A DNA stretch of 64,000 nucleotides from Sva-07 sp963728355 (GCA_963728355.1 CAVSJQ010000001.1:1-64000); one strand, 5' to 3'; positions 8,042-17,540 are shown, counted from the stretch's first letter. Numbers and translations are program-made. Notes: generated from the letters alone by a model not told the origin.

Positions 8042-8091
8042 CTTCCAAGCTGATGATGCGGGCTCGATTCCCGTCGTCTGCTCCACGCGAA
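8042..8091 (+). repeat. attR core (direct repeat, right copy)
   Basis: A truncated tRNA-Gly 3' half, from the anticodon loop to just past CCA, with two substitutions relative to the intact tRNA. It is followed by GTCCTGG (8093-8099) and CCAGGAC (about 8116-8122), a 7-bp stem that may be the original tRNA terminator. The rest of the 7854-8225 gap contains no gene beyond this site and the arm repeats. Confidence 0.85.
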
Positions 8092-8225
8092 CGTCCTGGC
8101 GCGCCATTTCCTGGCCAGGACGCGTCTCACGCCGAGTGCCCGGAACGACCGGCCCGTACATCCACCGACCGCCCGGCTGGTTCGAATCGAGCGACGTCGG
8201 TGAGCGTCGGAGTAGGTTCGGTCGG

Positions 8226-8588
8226 ATGAAGCCTCTCGCGGTGCACCACGTCTCGGTCAATGTGTCGGACCCCGAGCGCAGCATCGCGTTCTACACCGAC
8301 GTGCTCGGCGGCTCCGTCCGCACCGATCGACCGGACTTCGACATCGGAGGCGCGTGGATAGATCTGGGAACCACCCAGGTCCACCTGATCGAAGCCGCCG
8401 TGCCACCCAACATGGGGCAACACTTCGCGATCCTGGTGGAGGACCTCGACGACGTCGTCCGTGAATTCCGGGCGAGGGGCATCGAGGTCGAAGATGGCCG
8501 TGTCGTCGGACCCGACCGCCAGACCTTCATCGATGATCCCGATGGCAACGCCATCGAACTCCACCAGATCGGAACCGCAACCTCCTGA
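8226..8588 (+). CDS. VOC-family (glyoxalase/dioxygenase fold) protein
   Basis: A 120-aa single-unit VOC protein with two beta-alpha-beta-beta-beta modules. The N-terminal module begins LAVHHVSVNVSDPERSIAFY. The C-terminal module ends TFIDDPDGNAIELHQ, whose His and Glu residues fit metal positions. Substrate is unknown; the family covers glyoxalases, ring-cleaving dioxygenases and antibiotic-binding proteins. TAGGTT (8213-8218) lies 7 nt before the ATG, suggesting a leaderless transcript. It is the first chromosomal gene to the right of the integrated element. Confidence 0.75.
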   Translation: MKPLAVHHVSVNVSDPERSIAFYTDVLGGSVRTDRPDFDIGGAWIDLGTTQVHLIEAAVPPNMGQHFAILVEDLDDVVREFRARGIEVEDGRVVGPDRQTFIDDPDGNAIELHQIGTATS

Positions 8589-8703
8589 CCGAGCGGAGGC
8601 TCGTCGTTCTCCGCCCACTCACCTTGTCGCCGTTCGCAAGCGCATCGCCGATCTTCGCGTCGCCGGGAACACGACGCTCACCCGGCACCGTCGGCTGACC
8701 TCG

Positions 8704-11700
8704 TCAGCCGGCGATCGTGGCCCGCACCTGCCGGACCACACCCGTTCGACCGAAGATCTCGGAACTGTCGGAGATGTCCAGGCGTCTGCCCGGCAGCCGA
8801 TCGGTTCGGCCGTCGGCGTACTCGACGTCGATGTGCGAGTCGGCGCCGCCGATGGTCACGACGATCGGCACCTGGCAGATCGTCGATCCGATCGCACCCG
8901 CCGGCACCTGGACGACGTCGGCGCCGGCGTCGACAGGCCAGACCGACCAGTCGCTCGGCACGTCCAGGACTTCGTCGGGGCGCACGAGATATCCGTCGAA
9001 GGTGATCTGACCTCCTTCCACGACGACGCCGAGCTCACTGCGGCGCGCGAGGATCTCCTCCTTCACCGCCCCGGTCATGCCGGGCTGCTGCGCCCCGGCG
9101 TGCGCAGGGGTGTGCGAGTAGGGATCGATCGGCACGGCACCGAACTCCTCCGCCGACTTGTTCACGCCGAGACCACCGCGCACCCTCCAGTAGGCGTCAC
9201 GCAGCCGCTCCAGTGCGCCGGCATCGTCGCCGCGCCGCCGCGCATCGGCGACGGCCTCCTGCACCGCAAGGAGCAGCTTCGTCACCATGTGCCAGTAGAT
9301 GGAACCGACACCCTCGTACGCGTACATCGAGCCGGAGCGGCCGATGTACGCGCGGTGGTGGAAGACCGACTCGTAGACGGCGAGCACCTCGTCGAGTTCG
9401 TCGTCGACCAGCGTCGCCCACGCCTCGGTCTCGGCGAGCCGCTCGAGCCGAGTGCACAGCGCTGGGGCCGTGGTGAGATCGGCGGCGAACCGGCACGTGC
9501 CGTCGACGTCGGTGCGGACCACGGAGCGCTCGTCGGCGGCAATGAGGCCCGACAGCAATGCGCTGGTGCGCACGACGTCGGGATCGATGACGTTCTTGTC
9601 GAGAAAACTCGGTGGTCTGCGAGCCGGCGACAGCATGAACGTGTCCAGATCGGGGCGGACGAGCGCGCTGGCGAACAGTGCGTCGATCAGGTCGGCCTGC
9701 TCGGCGGCCAGGAGCCCGGCAGACGACAGTGCCGCGACCTGGCCCTCGAGCATCTCCGGCAGCGGCGACACCTTGGCGGTCTCGTCGCTCGGACAGTGGA
9801 GGACGTTGTACGAGTGCACGAGACCGTCGGCGCGCCAGCTCCCACGGATCGTCTCGTCGAGATGGCCGATCGCCGCGTCGCACATCGCCACGAATGCGTC
9901 CCGCCGCATCGTTCCGACCGTTCCCGAGAAGCTGGACGCGTAGATCGTCGATCGGTAGTCGGACGCCGCCCGGCCCATCCGGTCCATGACCTCCCGGCGG
10001 TGGCGTTCGGGATCCGCGGCGTGACCGCTCGGCGTGCCGGCCAGGACAGCGGCCACCGCATCGAACCACGACAGGACCTCGGTGGAGACGAGGAGGTCGC
10101 CATCGTGCTCGCCGACGAGCGCCTTCAGGTGGCCGAGGTACCGACGCAGGTGGAACAGGGTCACCATCGAGAGGCCGTTGCCGACAAGCGCGTTGTTGGC
10201 GTCGTTCCATTCCGGTCGCTGCGTGTTCATCCAGATGCCGCCGCCCGGCACGAAGTTCGAGAGTTTGGCGAGCGCCGAGACGAGCAGCTTCTCCAGCAGT
10301 GTGACGACGACGATCCGACCGGTGGCGTCGACCAGGAGTCGGCCGTCCCCGCCGAGATCGGCGACCCGCTTCAACGCATCAGCGTGGGCGAGCGCATCGA
10401 ACTTGATCGTGGACTTGGGATCGCGCACGAGGTCGTCGTACGGCGCAATGCGGTACGGGACATCGACGTAGGTGTAGGCCGGGGAGCCGAGCCGCCGTGC
10501 GATCTCGCCGGGCACGTACTGGTCGGTCGCCTCGAGCAGTCTCAGCAGATAGACGATCTGGTGATCGCCCCAGTACCCGATGTTCGACCACGGGTCGTCC
10601 GGGTCGGGGACCTCCCAGTCGACTCCGTCCCGCGTGATGCGATACGGGTTGTGGCCGTCAGCGGTCGACGCGTTGACGAACAGCGTCACGACGCCCGGCA
10701 GATACTCGGGACAGCTCGCGCACAGGGCTTCCCAGTTCTGGAAGAGGTCTCGCCAGTTCCCCTCGTAGTACACGACCGGAGCCCCAGCGTCGTCGACGAC
10801 ACGGATCGAGAACTGGTTCCACGGCCGACTCGGATCTCCGTGGCGTCGCGAGAAGCTGAACGGAAGGTACTCGTCGACGAGGCGTCCCAGATGGACGTCA
10901 CCGGTCTCCGCCACGACCGACGCCACCCGCTCCAGCAGGTCCCGTCGCTCGATGCGGTCGGGCAACGACGCTAGGAACGCAGCGTGACGCCCGGCCACGT
11001 CGCGGTTGTGCGAACCGATGAAGTCGACGAGATCGTCGAGATGGATGCGGTAGCCGTCGAGGGGCACGCCACCGCGCATGACGTTGTAGGTCACGTTGGC
11101 GAAGTGGTGCGCGCAGGCGAGCGGGTCGCCGGTCATCTGCGATGCATCCGCCGTCGACATGATCTCGGCCAGTCGTTCCGCGGTGCGGCGCGTCTCGTCG
11201 AGGACCACCGTCTGCGGCTGGTGCGCTCGGAGTTCACGGCGGAGTCGGGACACGTCGGATTGGGTGTATCCGACGTCGGCGACGATCTGCCACGACGACG
11301 TCGAGCCCGGATCGATCTCGGCGTCGCCGCGCACGAGGTAGGCCCCGGGCCGCCCGGTCACCAGTGCGGAGGGCGTGTCGCCACCGGCCTCGAACCGGGC
11401 GATCGCTCGTTGATCGAGTCTGACGGGTCCGGCGAGGCCCGACGACCACACCACGGTGGCGCGCAGCACCTCTTCGGGCTCGGGCCGATCGGACACCGGG
11501 GACTCGAGCGAGTACACGGCGAGGCGGGCGTCCGGATCGATCAGCTCGCTGCGCTTGTATGCATTGGTGAGGTTGCCGAACCGTTGGTACAGGGTCGGCT
11601 CCAATCCGTACGGGAGCAGATCGACGAGACCGTCGAGCGTCGCCACCCCCACCCGTTCGGCGCCCACGTTCCGCAGCGTGCTGGTGCGCACGAATCCGTA

Positions 11701-12141
11701 GGTCGTCGACGTGCTCCACCGGTACGCGAATCGCAGACCGAGATCGGGGCGGTGTTCTTCGAAGACGACCGAGTCACCGACGACGGACTTGGAGACGAAC
11801 CGTCGTGTCCCGGGTGCCGGGCGATCCTCGAACGGGATCCACAACACCTCGGCGCCGGCGACGGTGACGCGCAGACGGGTCACGGGTCCGACCCGTCCCC
11901 CACTCGCATGGAGTCGATCGTCGGTGACGTACGGGAACAGTGCATGATCGGCGTCGCCGCGTCCTGCGGTCAGGGCCCCACTCGAGGACACGAACATCCA
12001 AGCGTCGCCGTCGCTGACCAGACTCATCAGGAACGGTGCCATCCGGTCGACGTCGGCAACGGTGTACCACTGCTCCCCGTCGAACTCCTCCAGGCCACTG
12101 GTGCGCAGTGACTCGTGCGCCACGCCCCCGGTCGCCGTCAC
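8704..12141 (-). CDS. large GH94/GH149/GH161-like protein, candidate beta-1,3-glucan phosphorylase
   Basis: A 1145-aa cytoplasmic protein without a signal peptide. Beta-rich sequence occupies roughly the first 400 residues and a helical, (alpha/alpha)-barrel-like region follows. MNTQRPEWNDANNALVGNG contains a WND motif with Asp647, reminiscent of the catalytic aspartate motif of GH94 phosphorylases. The length matches the large GH149/GH161 beta-1,3-oligoglucan phosphorylases of clan GH-Q. It starts with GTG at 12141, overlapping the GH16 gene by 4 bp, so the two are co-translated. Phosphorolysis of laminari-oligosaccharides is inferred; an unrelated glycosidase remains possible. Confidence 0.5.
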   Translation of the reverse strand: MTATGGVAHESLRTSGLEEFDGEQWYTVADVDRMAPFLMSLVSDGDAWMFVSSSGALTAGRGDADHALFPYVTDDRLHASGGRVGPVTRLRVTVAGAEVLWIPFEDRPAPGTRRFVSKSVVGDSVVFEEHRPDLGLRFAYRWSTSTTYGFVRTSTLRNVGAERVGVATLDGLVDLLPYGLEPTLYQRFGNLTNAYKRSELIDPDARLAVYSLESPVSDRPEPEEVLRATVVWSSGLAGPVRLDQRAIARFEAGGDTPSALVTGRPGAYLVRGDAEIDPGSTSSWQIVADVGYTQSDVSRLRRELRAHQPQTVVLDETRRTAERLAEIMSTADASQMTGDPLACAHHFANVTYNVMRGGVPLDGYRIHLDDLVDFIGSHNRDVAGRHAAFLASLPDRIERRDLLERVASVVAETGDVHLGRLVDEYLPFSFSRRHGDPSRPWNQFSIRVVDDAGAPVVYYEGNWRDLFQNWEALCASCPEYLPGVVTLFVNASTADGHNPYRITRDGVDWEVPDPDDPWSNIGYWGDHQIVYLLRLLEATDQYVPGEIARRLGSPAYTYVDVPYRIAPYDDLVRDPKSTIKFDALAHADALKRVADLGGDGRLLVDATGRIVVVTLLEKLLVSALAKLSNFVPGGGIWMNTQRPEWNDANNALVGNGLSMVTLFHLRRYLGHLKALVGEHDGDLLVSTEVLSWFDAVAAVLAGTPSGHAADPERHRREVMDRMGRAASDYRSTIYASSFSGTVGTMRRDAFVAMCDAAIGHLDETIRGSWRADGLVHSYNVLHCPSDETAKVSPLPEMLEGQVAALSSAGLLAAEQADLIDALFASALVRPDLDTFMLSPARRPPSFLDKNVIDPDVVRTSALLSGLIAADERSVVRTDVDGTCRFAADLTTAPALCTRLERLAETEAWATLVDDELDEVLAVYESVFHHRAYIGRSGSMYAYEGVGSIYWHMVTKLLLAVQEAVADARRRGDDAGALERLRDAYWRVRGGLGVNKSAEEFGAVPIDPYSHTPAHAGAQQPGMTGAVKEEILARRSELGVVVEGGQITFDGYLVRPDEVLDVPSDWSVWPVDAGADVVQVPAGAIGSTICQVPIVVTIGGADSHIDVEYADGRTDRLPGRRLDISDSSEIFGRTGVVRQVRATIAG

Positions 12142-13115
12142 CCGTCGCCCCCGTCGGAGACGGGCTGGTAGACGCGCACGTAGTCGACGTAGTACGGGAT
12201 CGGGAACTCCAGATCCATCGCGATGTTGCCGCCCAGGGTCCCCCCGAGCGCCAGGTTGAGGATGAAGAAGAACGGCTGGTCGAAGACCCACTCGCGGCCC
12301 CCCAGGTCCTCGGGGCCGATCTCGAAGTACATGTCGTCGTCGAAGAACCAGCGGATTCCCGCGGCATCCCAGTCGATGGCGAAGGTGTGGAAGTCGTCGG
12401 CGATGGCGACGTCCTGCCGATTCCACTGCGACCTGCCCCCGGCGCCGGAGTAGCCGGGACCGTGGATGGTGCCGATCACCAGGTCGGGTTCACGGCCGAC
12501 GTATTCCATGATGTCGATCTCGCCGACGTTCGGCCACTGGTTCGCCGGATCCGATGCGTCCTGCTCGAAGCTCGATCCCAGCATCCAGAACGCGGGCCAC
12601 GTTCCGGCACCCTTCGGCACCTTGATGCGCGCCTCCATCCGGCCGTACTGGAACTCCCGCAGTCCTTGGCTCTTGAGCCGCGCCGAGGTGTAGTACGACT
12701 CCTCGAACCGCTCCTCGCGCAACTCGACGACCAGCAGCCCGTTCTCGAGCCGGGCGTTCTCGGTTCGGTCGGTGTAGTACTGCGCCTCGCCGTTGCCCCA
12801 GCCCCAGCCGCCGATGTCGTAGGTCCAGTTCGACATGTCGATTGCGTCGCCGTCGAACTCGTCGCTCCACACGAGCTCCATCCCTTCGGGTGGGTCGGCC
12901 GGTATCGGCTCGGGCCGTGCGATGGTCGTGGTGGAGGCGTCCGGCGTCGGCGCCCCGTCGGCGCCCGCCGCGGTGGATGTCACCTCGGTCGCATCGTCGG
13001 TCGCATCGACCGCCGCATCGTCGTCAGGGTCGCTCGAGCCGCACCCGGCGAGAGCGACCAGCCCGATTGCGGTCGCCAGGCGAACGACGCGACCGGGCCC
13101 CGTAGCACTGCGCAT
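12138..13115 (-). CDS. GH16 laminarinase-like lipoprotein (endo-beta-1,3-glucanase)
   Basis: A 325-aa secreted lipoprotein. A signal peptide ends in the lipobox LAGC near residue 25, then comes a Thr/Asp/Ala-rich linker to about 80 and a GH16 beta-jelly-roll from ELVWSDEFDG onward. The catalytic motif EIDIME is intact (nucleophile Glu199, Asp201, acid/base Glu204), with MEARIKVPKGAGTWPAFW upstream as in GH16_3 laminarinases. It would cut laminarin-type beta-1,3-glucan at the cell surface to feed the adjacent ABC importer. The ATG at 13115 shares a base with the permease stop (TGATG). Confidence 0.9.
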   Translation of the reverse strand: MRSATGPGRVVRLATAIGLVALAGCGSSDPDDDAAVDATDDATEVTSTAAGADGAPTPDASTTTIARPEPIPADPPEGMELVWSDEFDGDAIDMSNWTYDIGGWGWGNGEAQYYTDRTENARLENGLLVVELREERFEESYYTSARLKSQGLREFQYGRMEARIKVPKGAGTWPAFWMLGSSFEQDASDPANQWPNVGEIDIMEYVGREPDLVIGTIHGPGYSGAGGRSQWNRQDVAIADDFHTFAIDWDAAGIRWFFDDDMYFEIGPEDLGGREWVFDQPFFFILNLALGGTLGGNIAMDLEFPIPYYVDYVRVYQPVSDGGDG

Positions 13116-13990
13116 CAGCCCTTGACCGCGCCCGACGTCAGACCGGAGATGATGAACCGCTGCAGGAACATGAACAGCACCAGCATCGGGAACATCAGCA
13201 TCAGCACGGCGGCGGCGAGCTTGGGCCAGTCGCTGCCGTACACGCCTTCGAAGACGATGAGGCCGCGGGTGATCGGGTAGAGATCCTCGTCGGTGAGATA
13301 GACCGTCGCCAGGATCAGCTCGTTCCAGATGCCGATGGCGTGGATCACCGTCACGGTCGCAATCGCCGGTTTGATCAACGGGATGAGGATCGACCACACG
13401 AAGCGGATGTAGCCGCAGCCGTCGATCGCCGCCGATTCGTCGAGCTCACGCGGAATCGACTTGATGTAGTTGACGAGGATGATCAGCCCGATCGGGTTGA
13501 TCAGGAACAGCAGGATGTAGCCCTGTCGGGTGTTGTACAGGCCGAGGTTGAGAATCAATTGGAACTGGGGGATCAGCGCCGGCGGCAGGAACAACGCCAC
13601 TACGTACAGGGTGAGCATGGCGCCGGCACCCCGCACGTAGCCGCGGGCGATCGGGAACGCGACGAACACCGACATGATCACGAACAGCGCCGTGGCCACC
13701 CCCGTGTAGATCATCGAGTTCAGCAGGAAGCGGGGGAAGTTGGCGAGATCCCAGGCTTCGGTGAAGTTGTCCAGCGAGAAACTCTCGGGGAGGCCGGTCG
13801 GGTTCTTGAAGAACTCGGGCAGCGATTTCAACGACGCGAAGATGAGGATCAACAGCGGTCCGATGTAGAACGCCGCGAAGAGGAACAGGAGCCCGTAGGA
13901 GATGCCCTTGCGCAGCGCTCGCTTGCGCCTGCCGCTGGGTGGGACCACGAACTCTTCGGGTTCGGTGTCGAGTTCGACGAGCACGCTCAT
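13115..13990 (-). CDS. sugar ABC transporter permease (MalG type)
   Basis: A 291-aa inner-membrane permease with six predicted spans. The EAA loop (ELDESAAIDGCGYIRFVWSI) that contacts the ATPase is near residues 185-205. It belongs to the CUT1 carbohydrate group. It overlaps the upstream permease gene by 4 bp (ATGA). No cognate ATPase gene lies in this operon, so a shared MsiK/MalK-type ATPase encoded elsewhere is expected, as in many actinobacterial sugar importers. The substrate is inferred to be beta-1,3-gluco-oligosaccharide from the linked GH16 enzyme. Confidence 0.92.
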   Translation of the reverse strand: MSVLVELDTEPEEFVVPPSGRRKRALRKGISYGLLFLFAAFYIGPLLILIFASLKSLPEFFKNPTGLPESFSLDNFTEAWDLANFPRFLLNSMIYTGVATALFVIMSVFVAFPIARGYVRGAGAMLTLYVVALFLPPALIPQFQLILNLGLYNTRQGYILLFLINPIGLIILVNYIKSIPRELDESAAIDGCGYIRFVWSILIPLIKPAIATVTVIHAIGIWNELILATVYLTDEDLYPITRGLIVFEGVYGSDWPKLAAAVLMLMFPMLVLFMFLQRFIISGLTSGAVKG

Positions 13991-14913
13991 CCCATGTACT
14001 TCCTCTCACGACGGTTGACGAAGGCATTGGCGGACATGCCGAGCATGAGCACGAGCACGAACAGCACGATCGACGCCGCAGCGGCGTACCCCTGACGGAA
14101 CGAGCTGGTGCCGGTCTGTCCGAACGCCTCTGCGTAGACGATGTAGCCGAGCACCTGGGTGCCGTTCTTGTAACCGGTCAGCACCAGGAACAGCATCCAT
14201 GCCTGGAGCGAACCGACGATGTTGAGCAGCAGGTTGGTGTTGACCGCAGGCGTCAGCTGCGGCCACGTGATGTTCTTGAAGAGCTTCCATCCCGTGGCCC
14301 CGTCGACCGCCGCGGCCTCGTAGAGGTCGGCCGGAATGGTCTGCATTCCGGCGAGGAAGATGACCATCGTGAACCCGGCATTGGCCCAGATCTGCACGAC
14401 GATCACCCAGTAGAACGCATTGGAGCCGGCCAAGAACTGCGACTCCATCCCGAACCAGCCGAAGATCGAGTCCATCGGGCCGCCACCGGGCCGCAGGAAC
14501 AGCTTCCACATCAGGCCCTGCACGGCGACACCCAGGATCACCGGGACGAAGAAGAGCGTCCGGAAGACGAGGCGACCCCGCAGGTTCTGGTTGACGAGCA
14601 CTGCCATCACCAGACCGACGGTGAACTGGATCGTCGTCACGAGGAACATGAAGAGGAGGGTCCGCTTCAACGCGTCGAGGTTGTCGCGCGATCGGGCACC
14701 TTCGAAGAGGAACTCGTTGTAGTTGTCGAAGCCGATCCAGTTGATCGGGATGCCACGGATGCCCGTTGCATCGGTGATCGAGTAGAAGAAGGTGGCGATC
14801 GACGGTCCGACGCCGATCAGTAGGTAGAAGCCGAGCCCGGGCAGGAGCATCAACCACGGCGCGAACCGTCCGATTCCTCCCCCGCTGAACAGATTTCGTG
14901 ATCTCAGTGCCAT
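13987..14913 (-). CDS. sugar ABC transporter permease (MalF type)
   Basis: A 308-aa inner-membrane protein with an N-terminal span (PWLMLLPGLGFYLLIGV) and five further spans. The EAA motif is DLYEAAAVDGATGWKLFKNI. It pairs with the following MalG-type permease to form the import channel. It starts 141 bp after the solute-binding-protein gene, a gap containing a strong hairpin that may lower permease expression relative to the binding protein. GGCGACGATG precedes the coding sequence without a strong ribosome binding site. Confidence 0.92.
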   Translation of the reverse strand: MALRSRNLFSGGGIGRFAPWLMLLPGLGFYLLIGVGPSIATFFYSITDATGIRGIPINWIGFDNYNEFLFEGARSRDNLDALKRTLLFMFLVTTIQFTVGLVMAVLVNQNLRGRLVFRTLFFVPVILGVAVQGLMWKLFLRPGGGPMDSIFGWFGMESQFLAGSNAFYWVIVVQIWANAGFTMVIFLAGMQTIPADLYEAAAVDGATGWKLFKNITWPQLTPAVNTNLLLNIVGSLQAWMLFLVLTGYKNGTQVLGYIVYAEAFGQTGTSSFRQGYAAAASIVLFVLVLMLGMSANAFVNRRERKYMG

Positions 14914-14987
14914 CGTCGCCCCCGTCGATGTCGAGTGTGTGTTGCGCTGTGCATTCGCCGCTGGCGACGTCTGCGTTCTCCAACCGT

Positions 14988-15027
14988 GGTGGGTGTGGTC
15001 CGCTTCGAACGGCGAACCACACCCACC
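14988..15027 (-). promoter_or_regulatory. intercistronic hairpin between binding protein and permeases
   Basis: GGTGGGTGTGGT (14988-14999) and ACCACACCCACC (15016-15027) form a perfect 12-bp stem with a 16-nt loop, starting 28 nt after the binding-protein stop on the minus strand. No U-tract follows. The position suits an mRNA-protecting or attenuating structure that keeps the binding protein in excess. Confidence 0.6.
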
Positions 15028-15054
15028 CAGGTCGGTGTCAGTTGGTGATCCGGA

Positions 15055-16401
15055 TCAGAGTCCGGACTCCAGGTCGGCCTGGGCCTGGTCGGCGGCCTCG
15101 GTGGGATCACCGAAGTCGCCGTTGTAGAGCCACAGAGCGGCCTGGCTGCCGTTGGCCCACTGGCCGGCACCGGTGGGGCCGACCCACCACTGCTCGAAGC
15201 CGACGGTGAAGTCCCCGGCCTGGAGGATCGGGGCGGTCGCCTGGCCGAGCGTGTTGTCCAGCGTCGCGGTGGGCTGGGTCGGCAGGTAGTTGGTGGCGTT
15301 GGCGAACGCGTTGTAGTTGTCCGGCTCGGAGAACGCCGCGAGGTAGGCCATCGCGATGTCCTCGACCGGCGTGTCCGCCGAGACGGCGAACGCCATGTCG
15401 TACTTGCCGAACAGGGTCTGGTTGTTCGCTGCGTCGTCGCTGCCCGGGAACGGGATGTACGTCCACTCGAACTCGGCGCCGTCCTCGATCGGACCGGCGT
15501 TCCAGGCGCCCATCGGACCGAAGGCGACATCACCGGCGACGTAGCGCTGCGCGGCGGAGTCACCGGTGAGACCGGCGGATTCCGCGTCGAGCATGCCGGC
15601 GTAGGCCCCGTACTTCTCGAAGAGCTCTTGGCCCTGCTCGTCGTTCCACGCCGCGTCACCGGTCCAGAGGCCCTCGACGAGCGCCTGCTGGTCGGGGTAC
15701 AGCGCACCGAGCAGTCCGTACGAGCCGACGAACACCGGCCAGCTGTCCTGGGCGCCGGCGATCATGCACTTGTTGCCCGTGGCCTCGACGGCATCGCAGG
15801 CCGCCATCAACTCGTCCCACGTCGTCGGCACGTCGACGCCGGCTTCTGCCAACAGGTCGAGGTTGACGAACATGCCGCTGTAGATCGTGCGGCCGAGATT
15901 GAGCGAGTAGACCGAACCGTCGACCGAACCGTCGTCGATCGCCGCCTGGTCGTAGTTCTCGACGAACGGCTGGCCGGTGAGGTCCATCACGAGCCCCGCT
16001 TCGATCAGCTGCTGCCAGTACGGCGTGTCGGCACCATCCATGTACGGCTGCACCGGGTTGGCGAAGCCGGTCACGCTGATCGTGGTGACGTCGATGTCAC
16101 CGGCGTTCAGACGAGTCTGGTTGACGGTCGGGATGTCGTCGGCGTTCACGACCGACATGTCGACGCTGACACCGGGGTTCGCTGCCTCGAATTCGTCGTT
16201 GAAGTTCTCCATGAACTCGACGCCCGGCGGGTTCTGGTGGATGAGCACGCGCAGCGTGCCCTCCAGATCGGAGGTCCCCGAGCCGTCGGCGGTCGTTGCG
16301 TCCGTCGCCGGTTCGTCGCTCGACGTGTCATCGTCGCTGCCGCAGGCGGCAGTGACGAGCACCAGCGCGGTGACCGCGGCTGTCCATTTCCTGATTGTCA
16401 T
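15055..16401 (-). CDS. ABC sugar solute-binding lipoprotein
   Basis: A 448-aa extracytoplasmic binding protein of the SBP type-1 (MalE/UgpB) class. The signal peptide MTIRKWTAAVTALVLVTAAC ends in a lipobox Cys, followed by an acidic linker and two alpha/beta lobes. ATG 16401 is preceded by AAGGGAGAGGG, a strong ribosome binding site, which rejects longer upstream frames. It is the first gene of the operon. A LacI-type operator lies 39 bp upstream of its start. The ligand is inferred to be oligosaccharides released by the operon's GH16 enzyme. Confidence 0.92.
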   Translation of the reverse strand: MTIRKWTAAVTALVLVTAACGSDDDTSSDEPATDATTADGSGTSDLEGTLRVLIHQNPPGVEFMENFNDEFEAANPGVSVDMSVVNADDIPTVNQTRLNAGDIDVTTISVTGFANPVQPYMDGADTPYWQQLIEAGLVMDLTGQPFVENYDQAAIDDGSVDGSVYSLNLGRTIYSGMFVNLDLLAEAGVDVPTTWDELMAACDAVEATGNKCMIAGAQDSWPVFVGSYGLLGALYPDQQALVEGLWTGDAAWNDEQGQELFEKYGAYAGMLDAESAGLTGDSAAQRYVAGDVAFGPMGAWNAGPIEDGAEFEWTYIPFPGSDDAANNQTLFGKYDMAFAVSADTPVEDIAMAYLAAFSEPDNYNAFANATNYLPTQPTATLDNTLGQATAPILQAGDFTVGFEQWWVGPTGAGQWANGSQAALWLYNGDFGDPTEAADQAQADLESGL

Positions 16402-16439
16402 GTGTCCCTCTCCCTTGTGTATGTGTGAACGTGCAGCCC

Positions 16440-16451
16440 GGGAGCGCTCCC
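16440..16451. promoter_or_regulatory. LacI operator upstream of transport/glucanase operon
   Basis: GGGAGCGCTCCC is a perfect 12-bp palindrome with the central CG step typical of LacI/GalR-family operators. It lies between lacI and the binding-protein gene. Identical palindromes occur at 17541-17552 and 17680-17691. Confidence 0.8.
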
Positions 16452-16489
16452 AGACCGAGATGGTGCGATCCACCGGCGACCACGCGTGA

Positions 16490-17515
16490 TCATGCGTCGA
16501 CCCCGATCCGCGACCGGGCCGTCGAGTCCCGCTCGACGAGTCGGACGGGCAGGACGACCGATGTCGGCGCCGACAGCGCCCCCGACACCAGACCGAGCAG
16601 CATCTCGACGGCACGGGTGGCCGTGTCGGAGACCGGCTGCTCGATCGTGGTGAGCGGCGGCACGCTGCTCTCCGACGCGCGGAAGCCGTCGAATCCGACG
16701 ACGGCGACATCGCCGGGGATGTCGACACCGAGGTCTCGGGCGGCACGGAGTGCGCCGAGCGCCATCGTGTCGGATGCAGCGAACACTGCGTCGACGCCCC
16801 GCTCGACGAGGATCTTCATGGCCGAGTAGCCGCCGAGTTCCGAGAAGTCGCCCTCGACGAGCCGCTCGGGCGCGAGTTCACGACCGAACTCGTCGAGTCC
16901 GCCGACGAATCCTGCGAGACGATCGGCGCCTGCGGTCGTGTGGGTCGGCGCACCGATCATGCCGATGCGGGTCGCCCCGATGCCGGCGAGGTGCCGGGCA
17001 GCCTGCCGTGCTCCGTCGCGATTGTCGACGTCGACGTAACTCACCGCAGACAGGTCGGGCCGACCCACCATCACGAGCGGAATCTGGCGCGATGCCATCC
17101 GGGTGACCAGCGGATCGCCCATACGGGTCGCCGTGATGATGACGCCGTCGAGAAAGCCGGACTCGACCACCCGCGGGTAGAGCTCACGTTCGTCCTGTTC
17201 GGTCTGAGCGACGAACAACGACAGCGTCACGCCGGCTTGGTTGCTGCCGAGCGTGATCCCCTGGATGAGGCGGGCGAAGTACGGATCCTCGAACAGGCTG
17301 TGCACGCGACTCGGGATCACCAGGCCGATGACGCCGGTGCGGTTCGACACCAGCGAGCGGGCGGCAGCGTTCGGGCTGTAGCCGGTTTCGCGGATCACGG
17401 CCTCCACGCGCTCGCGCACCTCTGGCCGGACGCTCGGCTCACCGTTCACCACCCTCGACACCGTCGAGCGGGAGACACCGGCCATGCGTCCGATGTCCTC
17501 GAGCTTCAATCGCAC
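16490..17515 (-). CDS. LacI-family repressor of the glucan regulon
   Basis: A 341-aa regulator. The N-terminal HTH (LEDIGRMAGVSRSTVSRVVNG, residues 5-25) includes the hinge-helix region, and a periplasmic-binding-protein-like effector domain follows. The C-terminal half carries the usual DTMALGALRAARDLG and VGFDGF motifs. It lies between the two operons it probably controls, and two operator copies sit just ahead of its own start, implying autoregulation. The effector may be a laminari-oligosaccharide or a pathway intermediate, which cannot be told from sequence. Confidence 0.92.
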   Translation of the reverse strand: MRLKLEDIGRMAGVSRSTVSRVVNGEPSVRPEVRERVEAVIRETGYSPNAAARSLVSNRTGVIGLVIPSRVHSLFEDPYFARLIQGITLGSNQAGVTLSLFVAQTEQDERELYPRVVESGFLDGVIITATRMGDPLVTRMASRQIPLVMVGRPDLSAVSYVDVDNRDGARQAARHLAGIGATRIGMIGAPTHTTAGADRLAGFVGGLDEFGRELAPERLVEGDFSELGGYSAMKILVERGVDAVFAASDTMALGALRAARDLGVDIPGDVAVVGFDGFRASESSVPPLTTIEQPVSDTATRAVEMLLGLVSGALSAPTSVVLPVRLVERDSTARSRIGVDA

Positions 17516-17540
17516 GCCGCACCCCCTCGTCAGCGATTCT

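Noticed and set aside
8042..8091. Second tRNA-Gly gene
   Set aside because: Only the 3' half is present and it lacks the acceptor 5' strand and D-arm; it is the attR duplicate.
8461..10974. Long open frame (837 codons) on the plus strand opposite the large glucan gene
   Set aside because: It is antisense to a clearly protein-like gene, is rich in Arg/His/Asp typical of GC-rich shadow frames, and has no domain or ribosome binding site.
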